Source: Oxyruncus cristatus
Lineage: Eukaryota; Chordata; Aves; Passeriformes; Cotingidae
DNA length: 64,000 nucleotides
Assembly (NCBI GenBank): GCA_013399855.1
Contig: VXAY01002115.1
Span: forward strand, 1,771,630-1,835,629
Direction of reading: 5' to 3'
Positions within the stretch are counted from its first letter, which is position 1. Every line of letters begins with the position of its first letter. Under the pieces are notes generated by a model. That model ran no database searches, had not been told where the DNA came from, and saw only the letters and a program-made list of their open reading frames with translations. Positions 1-12,700 of the stretch are shown in pieces. Both the position numbers and the translations under genes were made by a program.

Positions 1-632
1 CCTACAGCAGATCAGAAATCAGGATAGCTCTTTTTATTGCCTGCATGTTTGGGAAACTTCCCCAGTGGACAGTTTGTTCTGTCCTCCCATGTGCTCACAC
101 CTTAAGCATAAAATAGCATCATCTACTGATAATGTCATGTTGCCAGATAAGATTCAAGAGATACTTTTGTGAGACCCATCTGCACATTTGTGCCCAGTTG
201 CTCTGGGTGCTGCCCTGTTCCTGCCTCACTGACAGCTTGCCTCAGTGCATTTTGGGCAGTGGGTCAAATGAATGTGGGAAAATCTAGAAAAACCCCTCCT
301 GGACAGTTTTTCTTCAGGGTTCTAAAAGTGCTTTACAAGATAAAGCATACATCCTAACATGTTTCTGACTAAAATTAAAGTTTCTATCTAAAAAATGTAT
401 GATAAATGTAATGGTCATAGCCTGGATTGCAGAGGTTGCTGAGACAATATCTGAGAGTGGAATTTACTTACTCGAAACAGCAAAATGTATTCCCTCCTGG
501 TCAAAGTAGACATGATGGTAGAGTTGAAAATATGGGTAAGAACAGATAACTATAGGGCAGTGAAACTCTTCCAAGGTCAGTGGGATGCTGTAGCGTCTCC
601 ACTGTTAGTGTGGAAGATGAGCTGGGTCTTAC
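1..632 (-). other. PKD1L2: PKD1L2 intron, no further exon recognised
   Basis: Continues from the donor of exon 17 to the window edge. A perfect donor (CGA|gtaagt at 472/471) follows short open stretches, but none of the possible acceptors gives a protein I recognise, so nothing is called. Confidence 0.6.
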
Positions 633-758
633 CTGTGCTGAGACACACAGCTCTTCACTCCTGTAAGTGATTTCTTTCAACACCTCTGACATCTTAAGAG
701 CAGCCTGCATTGATGTTACATTAACAGCAGAGAGAGTTGTCAGCATCAGCCTTCGGAG
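633..758 (-). CDS. PKD1L2: PKD1L2 exon 17: late REJ region, helical (last exon seen)
   Basis: Residues 943-984. [20 protein letters not shown], then a helix ending LCVSAQ, the pattern that ends this part of polycystin-1 proteins ahead of the GPS region. Acceptor tatcccaag, donor CACAG|gtaaga, phase 0. No later exon could be recognised in 1-632. Confidence 0.87.
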
Positions 759-3700
759 CTTGGGATAAAAAAGGATAATTAGGCAAAGGAACAAGATGCT
801 AATTAGGACTGTGCAAGTAGTGCTGTATATTACAGCAGCCAGGCTTGCTGTAAATTATGAAGGAGAGTAAGACTCCACAATAAGGATCATATTAGGCCTA
901 GTGACAAGATGCCACTTGCCTTAGTAATTATATAATCATGAATTTCATGTTACCTCCTAGCACAGAGAATTCATACATTTCACATCCATTAAGAGCACGG
1001 AGAGTTACTTGTGAGAATTTGTACTAATGTGTGTGAATTACTGTGTAAATGCCACTTCCAGAGAAAGTAGAGCCATGTGTGATTGATGTTATTCAACTAA
1101 TGAATCATAATTGAAGGATACATTGCGTTTCTCTACATCTTTTCATCTGAGGCACTCAAAGCACTGTACAAATACCGGCTTATAACTGAAACATCAACTG
1201 GTAGCTGAAATGGGCAAAAGAAAATTACCTGCCATCTAGTGCTTTGGGGGAAAATTGGATAGGGTATTTATCCCACAGGAGAGGCCATTTTAATGATATT
1301 TAAATGGTTTGTGGAAATTTGGGTTTAAATTAACTACTTTAAATTAATGCAACAACAATTGAGAATTAATTTTTTAGTGGTGGGTGGTCAGACAAATTAT
1401 TTATGTAGGCAAATAGTGAAAATAGCTGTAACCTGTGCCAAACACTGAGACAGATGCTAGAAACTTGAAACCCCCATTGATTTCAGGTGGTGATATGTGA
1501 GCTTTTTATTACTTAAGAGTTGTCAAAGGATATGAAGAGTCCATTATATGACATTGTACTGCAAGAAAACAAGTGTCTGGCCAACCTCTTTTCGTGTATT
1601 TGTCTGCAAAGACATGTTAAAGCTTTCCTCTTGGGTCTGCTGGTTAAGGACAGATGTCACCGATTTGTACAGCTGGAAAAGGCTCATGCTGCTGTTCCCA
1701 TCTTTAAGGATGGTGGTTGCCTTCTCAGATACCAGGCCCTGCAGGGTCAGGTCCCCATCCATCCCATCTGCAGGCCCAACCTGACGAAGAAATCACATAT
1801 ACTCTCAACATTGCCAACGCTGTTATAATTACCTTTGAGCAGCTTCCATGATCATCTTAATGACAGCCTAGCTACAGTGGGACATAAAACCCCATGTTCC
1901 CAGTTTTAAGTGTTTTATTTTTAATGACCTGATAAGGATTTTCTTACTGGGGCACCGGGGAAGAAGCAGGAGTTTTTTGGGTACAGAGTAACTCCACACT
2001 CACTAAATACATCTTATGCTGCCCAATGTCCAAACAGATCATCTTTTAAGCTTCTGTCCTAGAAAAAGGACAGTGGAAGATACTTTTGACTACCTTGAGC
2101 ACACAGAGAATAGTCTTTAGATAGGAAGATTTTCCTAGTTAGATAGGAAAATGGTGATTATGGCACATTCAGAAGGAAGTGTTACGTCAAAAGTAGGAAC
2201 AAGCTCCAAAAGTGAATCATGGGTTAGGTATCAACTTGAGAGTTCTGGAAATAAAGTAATTTTACCATGTACCTTCACTGAAACATTTGTCTGAGCTGTA
2301 TCACCAAAGCTGTTGCTAACAGTAATTGTCACATGTACAATAAAATTATTTTCCTCTTCTCCAAGTGGAAGATAGACTGGGAAGAGTTCAGGATCCGGGC
2401 TGCAGTCCAGGAGAGAATCTGAAACAGGAAAGAGGGGGTGACCTCCCAGGCACAGACACCTCCTCTCTCTGCAAACAGGGCACTCTGGGCTTGCTCTGGG
2501 CAGGCCTGGCTGATTGGGGATCAGCCTCCCTGCAGAGAGGGCAGGTTATGCCTTTGCTTTTGTCAGGGAAGCAGCAGTGCTTGCTGGAACTGTGGAGCAG
2601 CCAAACAGTTCACCTGGGGACTTACTCGGTTTCAGATAGAAGCAGTACGTGAGCTGCCTGTTGGGACTGGCTTGGGAGGACTCCACCAAGGCGGGAGCGC
2701 TGCAGGAGACTCTGAAGGTGGTGAGCACGGATCCCTGCTCGGGAGACACGGCACAGCGGGGAATGCCGGGCGGGGGCACGGTGCTGACAAGGTACATCCC
2801 CTCCCCGTAGCGGCGCTGAGTCACTGCTGGGAGCGGTGGAGGGAGCAGAACGTCGGCAATAATCGTGCCCCAGCAGCACCGAGCTCTGGGCACTCACTTT
2901 GCCCACTTAGCCGCGGTGCTGCTCGTTCAGGCACCACAAACATCAGGCTGAGCCTAATTAGAAATGAAATCCTGCTTCTGAATAAACCATAACAGGAAAA
3001 GAACTATTAAAAATATGGTAATGCTTGTGTTATAAAGCAAAGCTGTGTTATTTAATCAAGCGTTAACAAAGCTTCATTTTGGATGAGCCTGAACGAAGTT
3101 ATTGGCAGCTTGAAGTAAGATAACTGACTCTGTCCTGCTGTGCAACAGCCCAGAAAAAAAACTTATCTCTTCATTATTTTAAAGAACCCACATATAAAGT
3201 AACAGCTTTCAACCTGTGGACTGATTTCCGTTCATATTTGTCAGCAGGACTATGTGTGTGTAACGTCAGCGTGATGTCGTGATGGCAGAGAATTATCTCA
3301 AAGGAGTCTGAAAAGCCCCAAAACCCTGCTTGCCCCTACCTGTTACTTTAATCTGAAAAGCTTCTCCCTGTGCCTGCAAGAAGGAGCTGTTCATTCTCAA
3401 CACGGATGTGTTGCTTTGAAGCAAATTCAAAGAGTTCTGCCGGAAACCAGTCAGGCCACAGGCCAGAGGGAGGGTTGTAGACTGGAAAATCAGACAGAAG
3501 AGAAAACACGGCAGTTTTCTGGACTGCAAAAAGGCTCTTTGCTGTGCTTTCTGTTGTGATTTATCAGGAGCAGGGTGGCAGTTTGGTGCCCTTCATTATA
3601 ACCCTTCCCAAACCAGGCACCCCCTTGTTGTCTCAATCTTCACCCGTGTTTTCAAAGCACCCACTTGACAAAGTATCCCCCTGTGGCTTTCCCTCAGGGT

Positions 3701-6700
3701 GGACATTTATCTTTGTGTGTGCAGTATTTCTGACAAATCTGGTGCTCTCACCTTGGTTTGGGATGTGTTATCTAAATACCAGTTAAAAGGTATGGCCTGG
3801 GAGTCCTTCTGTCCAGAGACACTCAAAACAACTTCGTTGCTAATATTCACTGGTTTGCAGTTTGCCTCACACCTGGAAGGAAGGAAGAGGAGAGTTACAC
3901 ATAGTAACTGTATGAGAAATTTCAGACATATCTTATGGCATTTATTCCCATAGTTTCAATGAGGTTTGCATATGGAAATCTCTAACATTGAAAGGATGTA
4001 GTGGGGTCAAAGTTTTTTGGGAAGAATATTACTCAGTTAATCAAAGGATTATGTTCAGAAATGTGGACTGGAAAACACAGCAAGACAGTATTTTTACAGC
4101 TGTAAATGGATTTCCAACAATAAGTTTTCTTTACTATAAGAGCAGTGAGGCCCTGGCACAGGTTGCCCAGAGAAGCTGTGGCTGCCCCATCCCTGGAAGT
4201 GTCCAAGGCCAGGTTGGATGGGGCTCTGAGCAACCTGGGCTAATGGAAGGTGTCCCTGCCTGTGCCAGAGAGGTGGAACAAGGTGATCTTTAAAGTCCCT
4301 TCCAACCCAAACCATTCTGTGATTCTACGATTCTATAAGTACAGTATCACTTTATTCTCACGATTATTGGTAACTGTGGCCTTGCACTATATTTGTGCAG
4401 TAATAACATTAACCAGTGAATAGTGGGGTTTAAAAACAGACCTGATTTCCAGTTGCAGTTCCTGTTTTGCAGTCACATAGAGACACTGCTCATCCTGCCT
4501 CTCTTCTCTGCCATGGTTTCGGACTGTAATCCTGACAGTCACTGCCGATTTCGGAGGAGGAAGGCAGGAAGGTGGGATTTGCACCTCAGATTCGTTGGTT
4601 AGGATTATCTCTTGCAGCACACATTCATTCCATGCAGGCCAGCAAGTTCCTGCACAAACATTTCCTTTATAATTAGAATAGTACCTTATAAAGGACTTTC
4701 ATAGGTTTTAAAGAGCATTATAGAGCAAAAAAGTTTCCCGAACCCAATTTAAAGAGTTGGTAATCTGGGCTCAGAGTATAGGCTGACTTCTTCAAAGTAA
4801 TGTCTCAGGTCAGGGATAATTATGGGGACAGAACATAGATGTCCTGAATCCAATTTTCAGCCAGGAATGTTTCTGCATCATGTTTAATACTAATTATTGC
4901 TGTTTTATTGAGACACACGTACCTTGCAAATGCCTAACCATGTAAGTCACTTGGGTCTAATCCTTGACTGTGAGGGTGAAAGCTCAGAAAAGGCAGACCT
5001 TGAAAAATTGAAACCTTTGGGAGAAGGCAAAGCTGAGTATTATGCCATATTATATACCATGATTGGTGTTAACACCGGGGTAAGGCAGAAGGACATTCTT
5101 CATGTACAGTGAGAGGCAAACTTTAAAGCCAGAAAACAAACGGTCCTTTAGTCAGATTTTCATCACTTGACCTGACACCACAGTGAGTTTGTTACTCACC
5201 AAATAGAAGTTGGTGAAAAAAGTTCAGGAAATTCACATACCACAGGACCAGAGAAAACTGGAATTACTGTTGTTGTCTGGCCAGCCAAGTGTAACAGTTG
5301 TGAAAGGATCCACATGGCGACTTGGTTTAACATATATTTTGGTTTCTCTTTTGTGATCCTAAAGAATAATAAATGCATCAGTTAGGACAGGAGTGTGTAT
5401 AAACACACACAAATCTTGCTTCTGTATAACGAAAAAGATCTGAAAGTTTAGACCCCAAATGACTGGATGCAGATCTGTAGTTTAAAAGATCTTTCCCTGA
5501 CCAGAGGTTGTGTGGAAGTAGAAGCTGTGGGAATAAAAGGAGATGGCACAGACAAATTGTGTGGCAAAATTCTCCTGAATGCAGAAGTGGCTTGGGAGAG
5601 CAGGTCCCAGAAAACTAATTCCTATTAATTCTTGACACCCGGAGCAAGACTTCTAACCCTTGGACAACCATTTGTGTTCTAGTGCACCTTGCAGTACATC
5701 CCTCTTTTGTCTGAACTGGATACATGACAGCTATAGATAAAGAGAGAGGGAGGGAGCTGAGTTTGTCTTTCTGTGCCACAAACTGTAATGAGCTTGGGTT
5801 TGAATTCGATTTATATTCCTCTGATGCAATATATTCCTACAGGCAATCTGTAAAGCATGATGCCTTCTTGTGAAGCATCATATCTCCTGTAGCAGATGTC
5901 TGTCTGCCAGTGTTACAGTTACAAACCAGACCTCTAAGATGAGCAGATATTCTACCTGGCATTTTTATTCTTTGAATCTGGACAGCTGCTAGCAATTGAT
6001 GTATCCTTAACTTCTTAGTTTGCCATAAACTGGGTTTTTTTCATTGCAAAGTAATTTATACATTCCAATACAGAAGTGGAAAACACTTGGAAACAATATA
6101 AAAATATATTAAATTCTCCTTGAAGGATCACCCTTCAGAGAGAGGGTTACAATATCCAAGTAGATTAATTAAAAATTAATCTAAACAAATTTCAACTTCC
6201 AGAACTGAATTGCTGGGAAATGTTCATGTTCTCTAATCTTTTTTTATGAATTGTAGATTGAATGCCTGCAAACACATTTGCCTCCAAGACTTTTGGTGTA
6301 GACTTTTGTGTTAAACCATTTGGGGCACAGAACACCTAGTCCATAATTTACTAAGCCAATATCTCTCCAATGTCTTATGCGGCACTTTCAATGGTAAGAA
6401 AAATTTATAAGTATTTCAATTTTAAAGAAAGATCCTTGAATAATACTTACACTTGCCTTTTGGATATTTGTTTTGTAGCTGCCTTCTTCCTTAGCAGAAT
6501 CTGTTTAGTGCAAAAAAAGAGCAGAATATTTTAGTGCTACCTGTAAAGCTTTCAGACATCCTCAGTGAAGGTGACTTCAATGCACAGGATTTGGCTACTG
6601 ACAGTGTGAAAGACAGGGCTGTAAGAATCAGACTCTAGAGCTGTGATAAACAGTCAAGTTAAATAGGTAAAGTTGTAACAACAAGCTCATCACAGGCTGT

Positions 6701-9700
6701 AAAGAAGATGATCCTGATTCTTCAAACATAATGGTGTAAATCAAAATATACTCACATAAGGTGATGGAGTTTCATTGATGTACAAAGAAAAATTGGGGGG
6801 AAGCCCTGGAAAAGTTTCAATACAATTAGAACTAAAGTTACTTTATTCCTGGTATAATCTGACTCTGTAAATGTAAGGATGAGCCACCTAGAAGCATTTA
6901 CTGACAGCAATTATGAGACTGCTGTGATGCAAATACTTTCTGGTTTCAAAGCTGTGTCCTGAGCCATAAACTCCACTAATTATTTCTAGGACAAACAGCA
7001 AACGTGCAATGTGTAGCATATACAGGGAGATGCTAATTTATGACTACTTCAAAGTCAGGGAATCTGCCTTCATCAGGAAGAAGCCTCCACAAAAGTTTTC
7101 AGCACTGTTGCTGGAAGGAAAGCAATTACTAGATGCAAACCATAAATATTCCATTAAGGGCTCTGGCTGCAAAAAGTGTGGTCAAACCCTGCACTGTCAG
7201 ATTAATGCAATTACCTTTTTTATGGGAAGTGTTTGCCAACACAGTGATGAATCCAAGATCCAGACTCATGTTTGAGAAGGCATTCTTGGCCACCACTTTC
7301 ACTAGGAAAATACCTGGAGAAGACAAATTGCCACTTCAGAGTAGCAGTGGGACCAGTCCATCAGGTTTGGGGTATAATCATAATTTGTATAGAAAATCCT
7401 ATTATTTTCTGTTTAGAATTTTCAGGGGGTTTTCTGATAGGTGTCCTCTACTGGAAAGTTTTTCAAGGAATATTCCCCTCTATCTCAACTTCTAATAACC
7501 CATCTGCCTTTGTTCTTAGCCCTTGCCATGCTGTTCTTTGCCAGCTGTTTGTGTTACCACACAGTAAACCAGAGGGTACAAATACTGGAGTCCAAATGAG
7601 CTCTCGCATCTTGAGAGAGCAGCTGTCTGGTTTGAAAATTTCTGCCTGAAAGAAAGGGATGTTCAAATGGGTACAGGAAGACCTAATAAAATAAAATTTT
7701 AATATTGAATAATTTAAAAACATCAAATGAAATTATAATTAGCTTCTGCTGTTCCAACCTTGGCATGGGATTGGAATAGTTCATTAGAGGAGGGAATTTT
7801 TTTTATCTTTTGCCACTGAATTAACTCCTAAGCACAAACTCCTTAATTTCACATTTTAAAGGCCTCGATTACTTGATAATGGAAAGAAAATATTACTTAA
7901 AAGCTTATTCATAATGAAGTCCAACAAAAACTATGTGTTGGAAATGGGCACACAGAAAAGCTCCCCTTTTCTTTGTCATCTCCTCAGACTGTTAATTACT
8001 TCAGTCTAAAATGCAGAGGAGTCTAAGCTTGAAGCGTTATACATATGAACAAACAGGAGGAAAACACTTTGTGATTCAGAAAAATGTCCTCACTTGTACT
8101 TGAGTCAGATTGTGTCATAAAAAAAAATAAACCCTATGTCTTTTTACTATTCCTTTTCCACTGCAAGGCTGCTCAGGTGAAGCTTTGCTTTTAGTCTCTG
8201 TGGGGAGACCCCATTTGTCAGTTGGAATTTTTTAGCTCCCTTACAAGTCAGTACGACTGTGCTGCTCTCACTGCTCTGCAGACCAAGCTTAGCAGTCAGA
8301 AAAGCCACCAAATTCAGCTGTACATTACTGTCCCCCAGCCTAGGATGCTGTGGCTCTTTCTGTGAGTGTCTGGGAAGCACAGGAGCTGTGGGCATGCTGT
8401 ACCTTCCGAGTGCACGGGGACGACGTACGTCCGACCTTCCCCACGAGGACCATCTTCTGTGAGAGAGTGAGTTTCGTTAGAGCCCATCACCTCAACCGTC
8501 ACCTCGTCTGGGGCACCTCGACACACAGAGACATTCACCTCCACCTTCTCCCCCAGCTGCAGAGTGTGGGAAGCCAGCACAGCCTGAAGACCAGATATCG
8601 GCTCAACTAAGTGAACAGCAAAAGTCTTGGAGATCTCTGAGGCTGTTGTGTTGCTGGATGCTCGGATTTCCAGCTGATGTATCCCTGGGCCAAGCAGCTC
8701 TTGAGAGGCACTGTCCAGTGTCAGGTTATGAGGGGCAATCCCTTCCTTTGCGCTGGATTCAGCCAGGGTTATGTTATCTGCTAACATAATGTAGGTCACT
8801 CCGTTGCCTGCAAAAACACACACCAAAATTCCTCACAGCTCGTGTAACAGGCCAACCAATTCCAGCTGCTTTGTGCAGCACTCCAGTATTTATGCAGGAG
8901 TCACAAGAACTGCAGCAAGACAGTCTTTTAATAAAATCACTTTAGGTGACTTTATGGAAGTCGATCATGTGTTTCCTGCTGGTACTATTTGGGCAGACAA
9001 GAGAATTCATACACTACTGAATTTTATTTTTTTTCAGCACAAATGTGGCTTCCAGACACTTGAAGTGAGAAAGAAATGTACACCAGCAAATGTGCCCAGC
9101 TCAGCGTGGAATCCTCTTATCCTCAATCAGAGAAGCATTTCTGTGAATTTCTGACTTCAAATACAGAAACATTCTGAGTGGCACTCTGTGGATTTATATG
9201 ATTAAAGTTAGAGTTCATGCTCTGACAGAGTCAGCTTTGTGAATTGGAAAAAATCATTTATACTTATGTTTTAGGTGGTGAAATATCTCCGAGGAAGAAG
9301 CCCTCCAATGCAGCTGAGAGCATTCAGCTACAGGAATGAGAGGAAAAGCATTCTCTAAAAGGAAGGGTTGCTTTGCATAATGAAAATCTTGCTTCTATCC
9401 CACGGGTGGCATAATATTTATGCTGCCCTTGAAATTATGCAGAGAAATTACCCTCACCTCCATTGAGTTCCACCTGAATCCACAACGCTTCTCCATACAG
9501 TGCCCGGCAGTGAGAGCTGTTCCCAGTTTCCTGCTGGCTGTAGCACCCAGTAATGCTGAGCTGATCCATCTTATCTTGGACAGTCACCTGCCTTTGTGCC
9601 ATCACGTGCCATTCGCTGGTGCTGCACTCTACAAAAACAGTGAACTCTCCGGGAGAGGAGTATCTATGTGTGATGTTGCTGACCGGTCTGGAATAGAAAG

Positions 9701-12700
9701 AGATCAGCTGCTCGTTATGGAAGATCATCCTGGGAAGTTCTTCACCCTATGTGGTAACACTGGTCACATTCCCATATTTCTGACCTGGCTCAGCAATCGT
9801 GCAATCCCTGTAATCCCTTGTTTATTTGCATGGAATTGGTAGACTGTCCCCTTCTTCCATCTATCGTGTTATTAGGGCTGTATATCAGGGTGGTCATTCC
9901 CAAGCACATCTCTAAGGGCGGGTACATTTTGCTGTCAAGTAGGAAGATGACAGGTTTTAGGTGCAGCTGCTTCTGTCCTTGCCAGTGCCAGCAAAAATGT
10001 CTCTTCACTCCTGGGCCTGGTGCAGCTCCAGTCACGATAGCAGTGGGAAATGAATGGATATGGGGCTTGCTATAATCACTAAAACACATAGGGGGATGTG
10101 CAAAGAGCCTAAGGATATCCTTCCTGAATTACAAACACCATGAAAGGCAAATCAGTAATATTCCCGACACCCTCCTCTCTGAACTCCTTAGATTCTTACC
10201 ATGGTATCACCCAGCAAATGCAAAGATCAGGATGTATCATCCCTGATAATCAATATTTTTTATTAGGTGTTTGAATGAAGAAACAGATTTCACTCTCACT
10301 GGACTTCCAAAGCATGCCAAAGACAAGATCAGACCAGAAAAGGCAATTCTTGTAAGAGTGGGTATCAGACTGGACACAGAACACAGAGGAGCATGTCTGT
10401 GAGCTGTTTAGTAGGTGAAGTGCTTCCCATAAAACCAGCAAGCCTCTGCTTACAGCTAGGAAATATATAAAGGCTCACTATTGAAGATTTTTTTTTCAAG
10501 TTCTTTACAGCTACAGGCCTGTGTCTGTAGCTCCAAAAGAAAGTTTACTGTTTCTAGTACATGACTACTTTTGGGTTTTCATTTTTGTACTCTTGTCTTC
10601 CTACTTGACTCAAGTAGGATTCCATCAGTAGACAAATAAATTTCTAGAGCCCTTCTCTGTCATTCCCAGCACTAGGACAAGATCTGATTTTTAAATCCAA
10701 AAGAAAAATGTTTGATCTCCTAAAGACAGAATTTTTATGCAATTGAAAAAAAAAAAACCAGTCCAGAATGTCCTTGTTATATTTTAAATGTTATCAAAAA
10801 ATACTCTTTGAAGTTAAGAAAATAGTGTTTGCCTGTTCCTTGGCAATTACTGACATGTTTTTTCAGTAATTTTGAGTCTTAGGATCCGGAATAAATTATC
10901 TTAGAAATAGGAAACACTTGTTATAATAAACACAAGAAATATTGTGGTTGGCAGCTTGACATAAGATTGAGTAGTAATTTCAAAAGAGGGTTCTGCAGAT
11001 CCAAGTGTCTTGTATTTATGGTCTATTATTAATCTACTTAATTTTTAACATATTTATGAGACTTGAAATATTCAATAAAGGGCAAGCAATGAAATTTAGT
11101 GTTTGCCTGATGATACAGGAAGGATATATCTTACGTTGGAGGGTAGTAAGGATCGACAGTGTGACCATCTCCAGTGCTGATGGTACAGGAAAGGTTGCCA
11201 GAGTATGGTGAGAGCAGCCAGTTGAGACTGACCGTGACATTTTCAAAGACAAAACTTGTATCTGTCACAACCAGCTGCAGACCTGTAAAACAGAATGACA
11301 GAATTCCATGCCTGTGTTTGCCTGCTTTTCTTACATAATTCAATTCATTTTCATGCACTGAGAGCCAGCCTGCTCCAAACCAGAGCTGCTGCTGCTGCTG
11401 ATTTGTGTGCATTAGTGCTGTGACAGGGAGCTGATTCTTTTCCATACCTACTGGTCAAGATCCCTCTTGGACATAATTTTATTCAAGTGTGTTTTATGTG
11501 TCTGGATTTCCAGGCTTTGTGTTCTATCCAAACAACTCAGTCAGGACAGGTAACCTACATTTTCGTGCTTATTTTTAGAGGTCACTGCTAGTCCAGTTAC
11601 TTCCCTGAGGATGGAGCAGTGATTTTTAAGACAGATGTCAATGGTCACAATGTTCCAGCAGAGAGCAGGGCAGGCTTTTGGTGTTGCCAGCCCCCTCCCT
11701 CTTACCTTCCTTGCAGTGGTATTGAATAGACAAATAGCTTCCCCAAGCTGGACAAGGATCTCCAAAGAAAGTGCCATCTGCTGTCACCTGGCAGGCCTGG
11801 AGCCCGTGACACTGGCCTGGAAAGGAGAGTTTTATATCGACTGGTGGTTTTTGTCTTTGACTGTCACAAGAGAGGAACAAAAAGCAGAGGAGAAGCAGTA
11901 CCGTGTCAATGATTTCTAGGCAAACTTCCACATCACTTTGGCTTTACTGTGTTGCTTGTTGCCTGGTATTTCTTAGCACTGTTTCATTTTATTGGAATAA
12001 AGCTGAGTTAGAGGAGGTAAAAAAGCCCAAAGAATCCCCACAGGGATGGGTCATTGTCTGAGAAGCAGCAGAGCCCTTGGCCCCAGCAGGGTGGGTGCTC
12101 CACACATGCAAGGGAGCAGCAGGTCCCTCCTGCCCTCATGTTACCGTGGGTGTCAACCCTCCTGGGTTGGAGTTGGGTTTGTCTGGATGTGTCCTCTCCC
12201 ATCTCTGCCAAACCCAGCATCTCCCATTGAATTTGGCAGGCAGTAACGTGCCCACATACTTTCTTCACACAGCGAGAGGAGCCAGGTACACCCTTGCTCT
12301 CCATCTGCTCCTCCTCCCCATCTCTGAACCTTTGCTCCTCACAAAGTCCCTCCTTTCCATCCAGCCTCTTGTAGGAACCTCCTCCCTGTCAGAAGTTCTC
12401 TGTGATCCCCTTCATTTTAGGAATAATCCACTTTCCCATTCTCTAACTCTACTGAAATACAAGATAAAGTACTTTAGGGACCGGGAACTTTGGCACCTAC
12501 TCTCTGTTTCTGACAAGCAATGCCATAAATTACCTGCTACTTCATCTTTGACACTGATCCAGCTGCAGCCTTGGTCTGTATCCTCCTGGAGGGGAGTGTC
12601 AGGCACACAGTAGTGAGGGGTCTTCCGTCCATAGAAGCTCTCTCCAATTTGAATAACTTCTCCAGATCCACACTGTACAGTGGCATTGTAATTATCACAA

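Noticed and set aside
472..496. 25-nt candidate PKD1L2 exon with perfect gtaagt donor
   Set aside because: No acceptor choice gives family-like protein; longer versions using cctatag or ggaagag acceptors are equally unconvincing.
7558..7645. Possible PKD1L2 exon with good acceptor (ttctttcag) and gtaaca donor
   Set aside because: Its phase (ends in 2) does not fit the next exon, while exon 7 (8403-8807) joins exon 8 (7215-7313) directly in frame and gives a continuous PKD fold.
8147..8395. Open frame on the minus strand just after PKD1L2 exon 7
   Set aside because: It is read-through of the exon into intron plus a different frame; no acceptor in a compatible phase, and the exon 7-8 join needs nothing between.
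9790..10089. 99-residue minus-strand frame in PKD1L2 intron 6
   Set aside because: No resemblance to PKD domains, no fitting splice sites, and exons 5 and 6 already join in phase across a different place.
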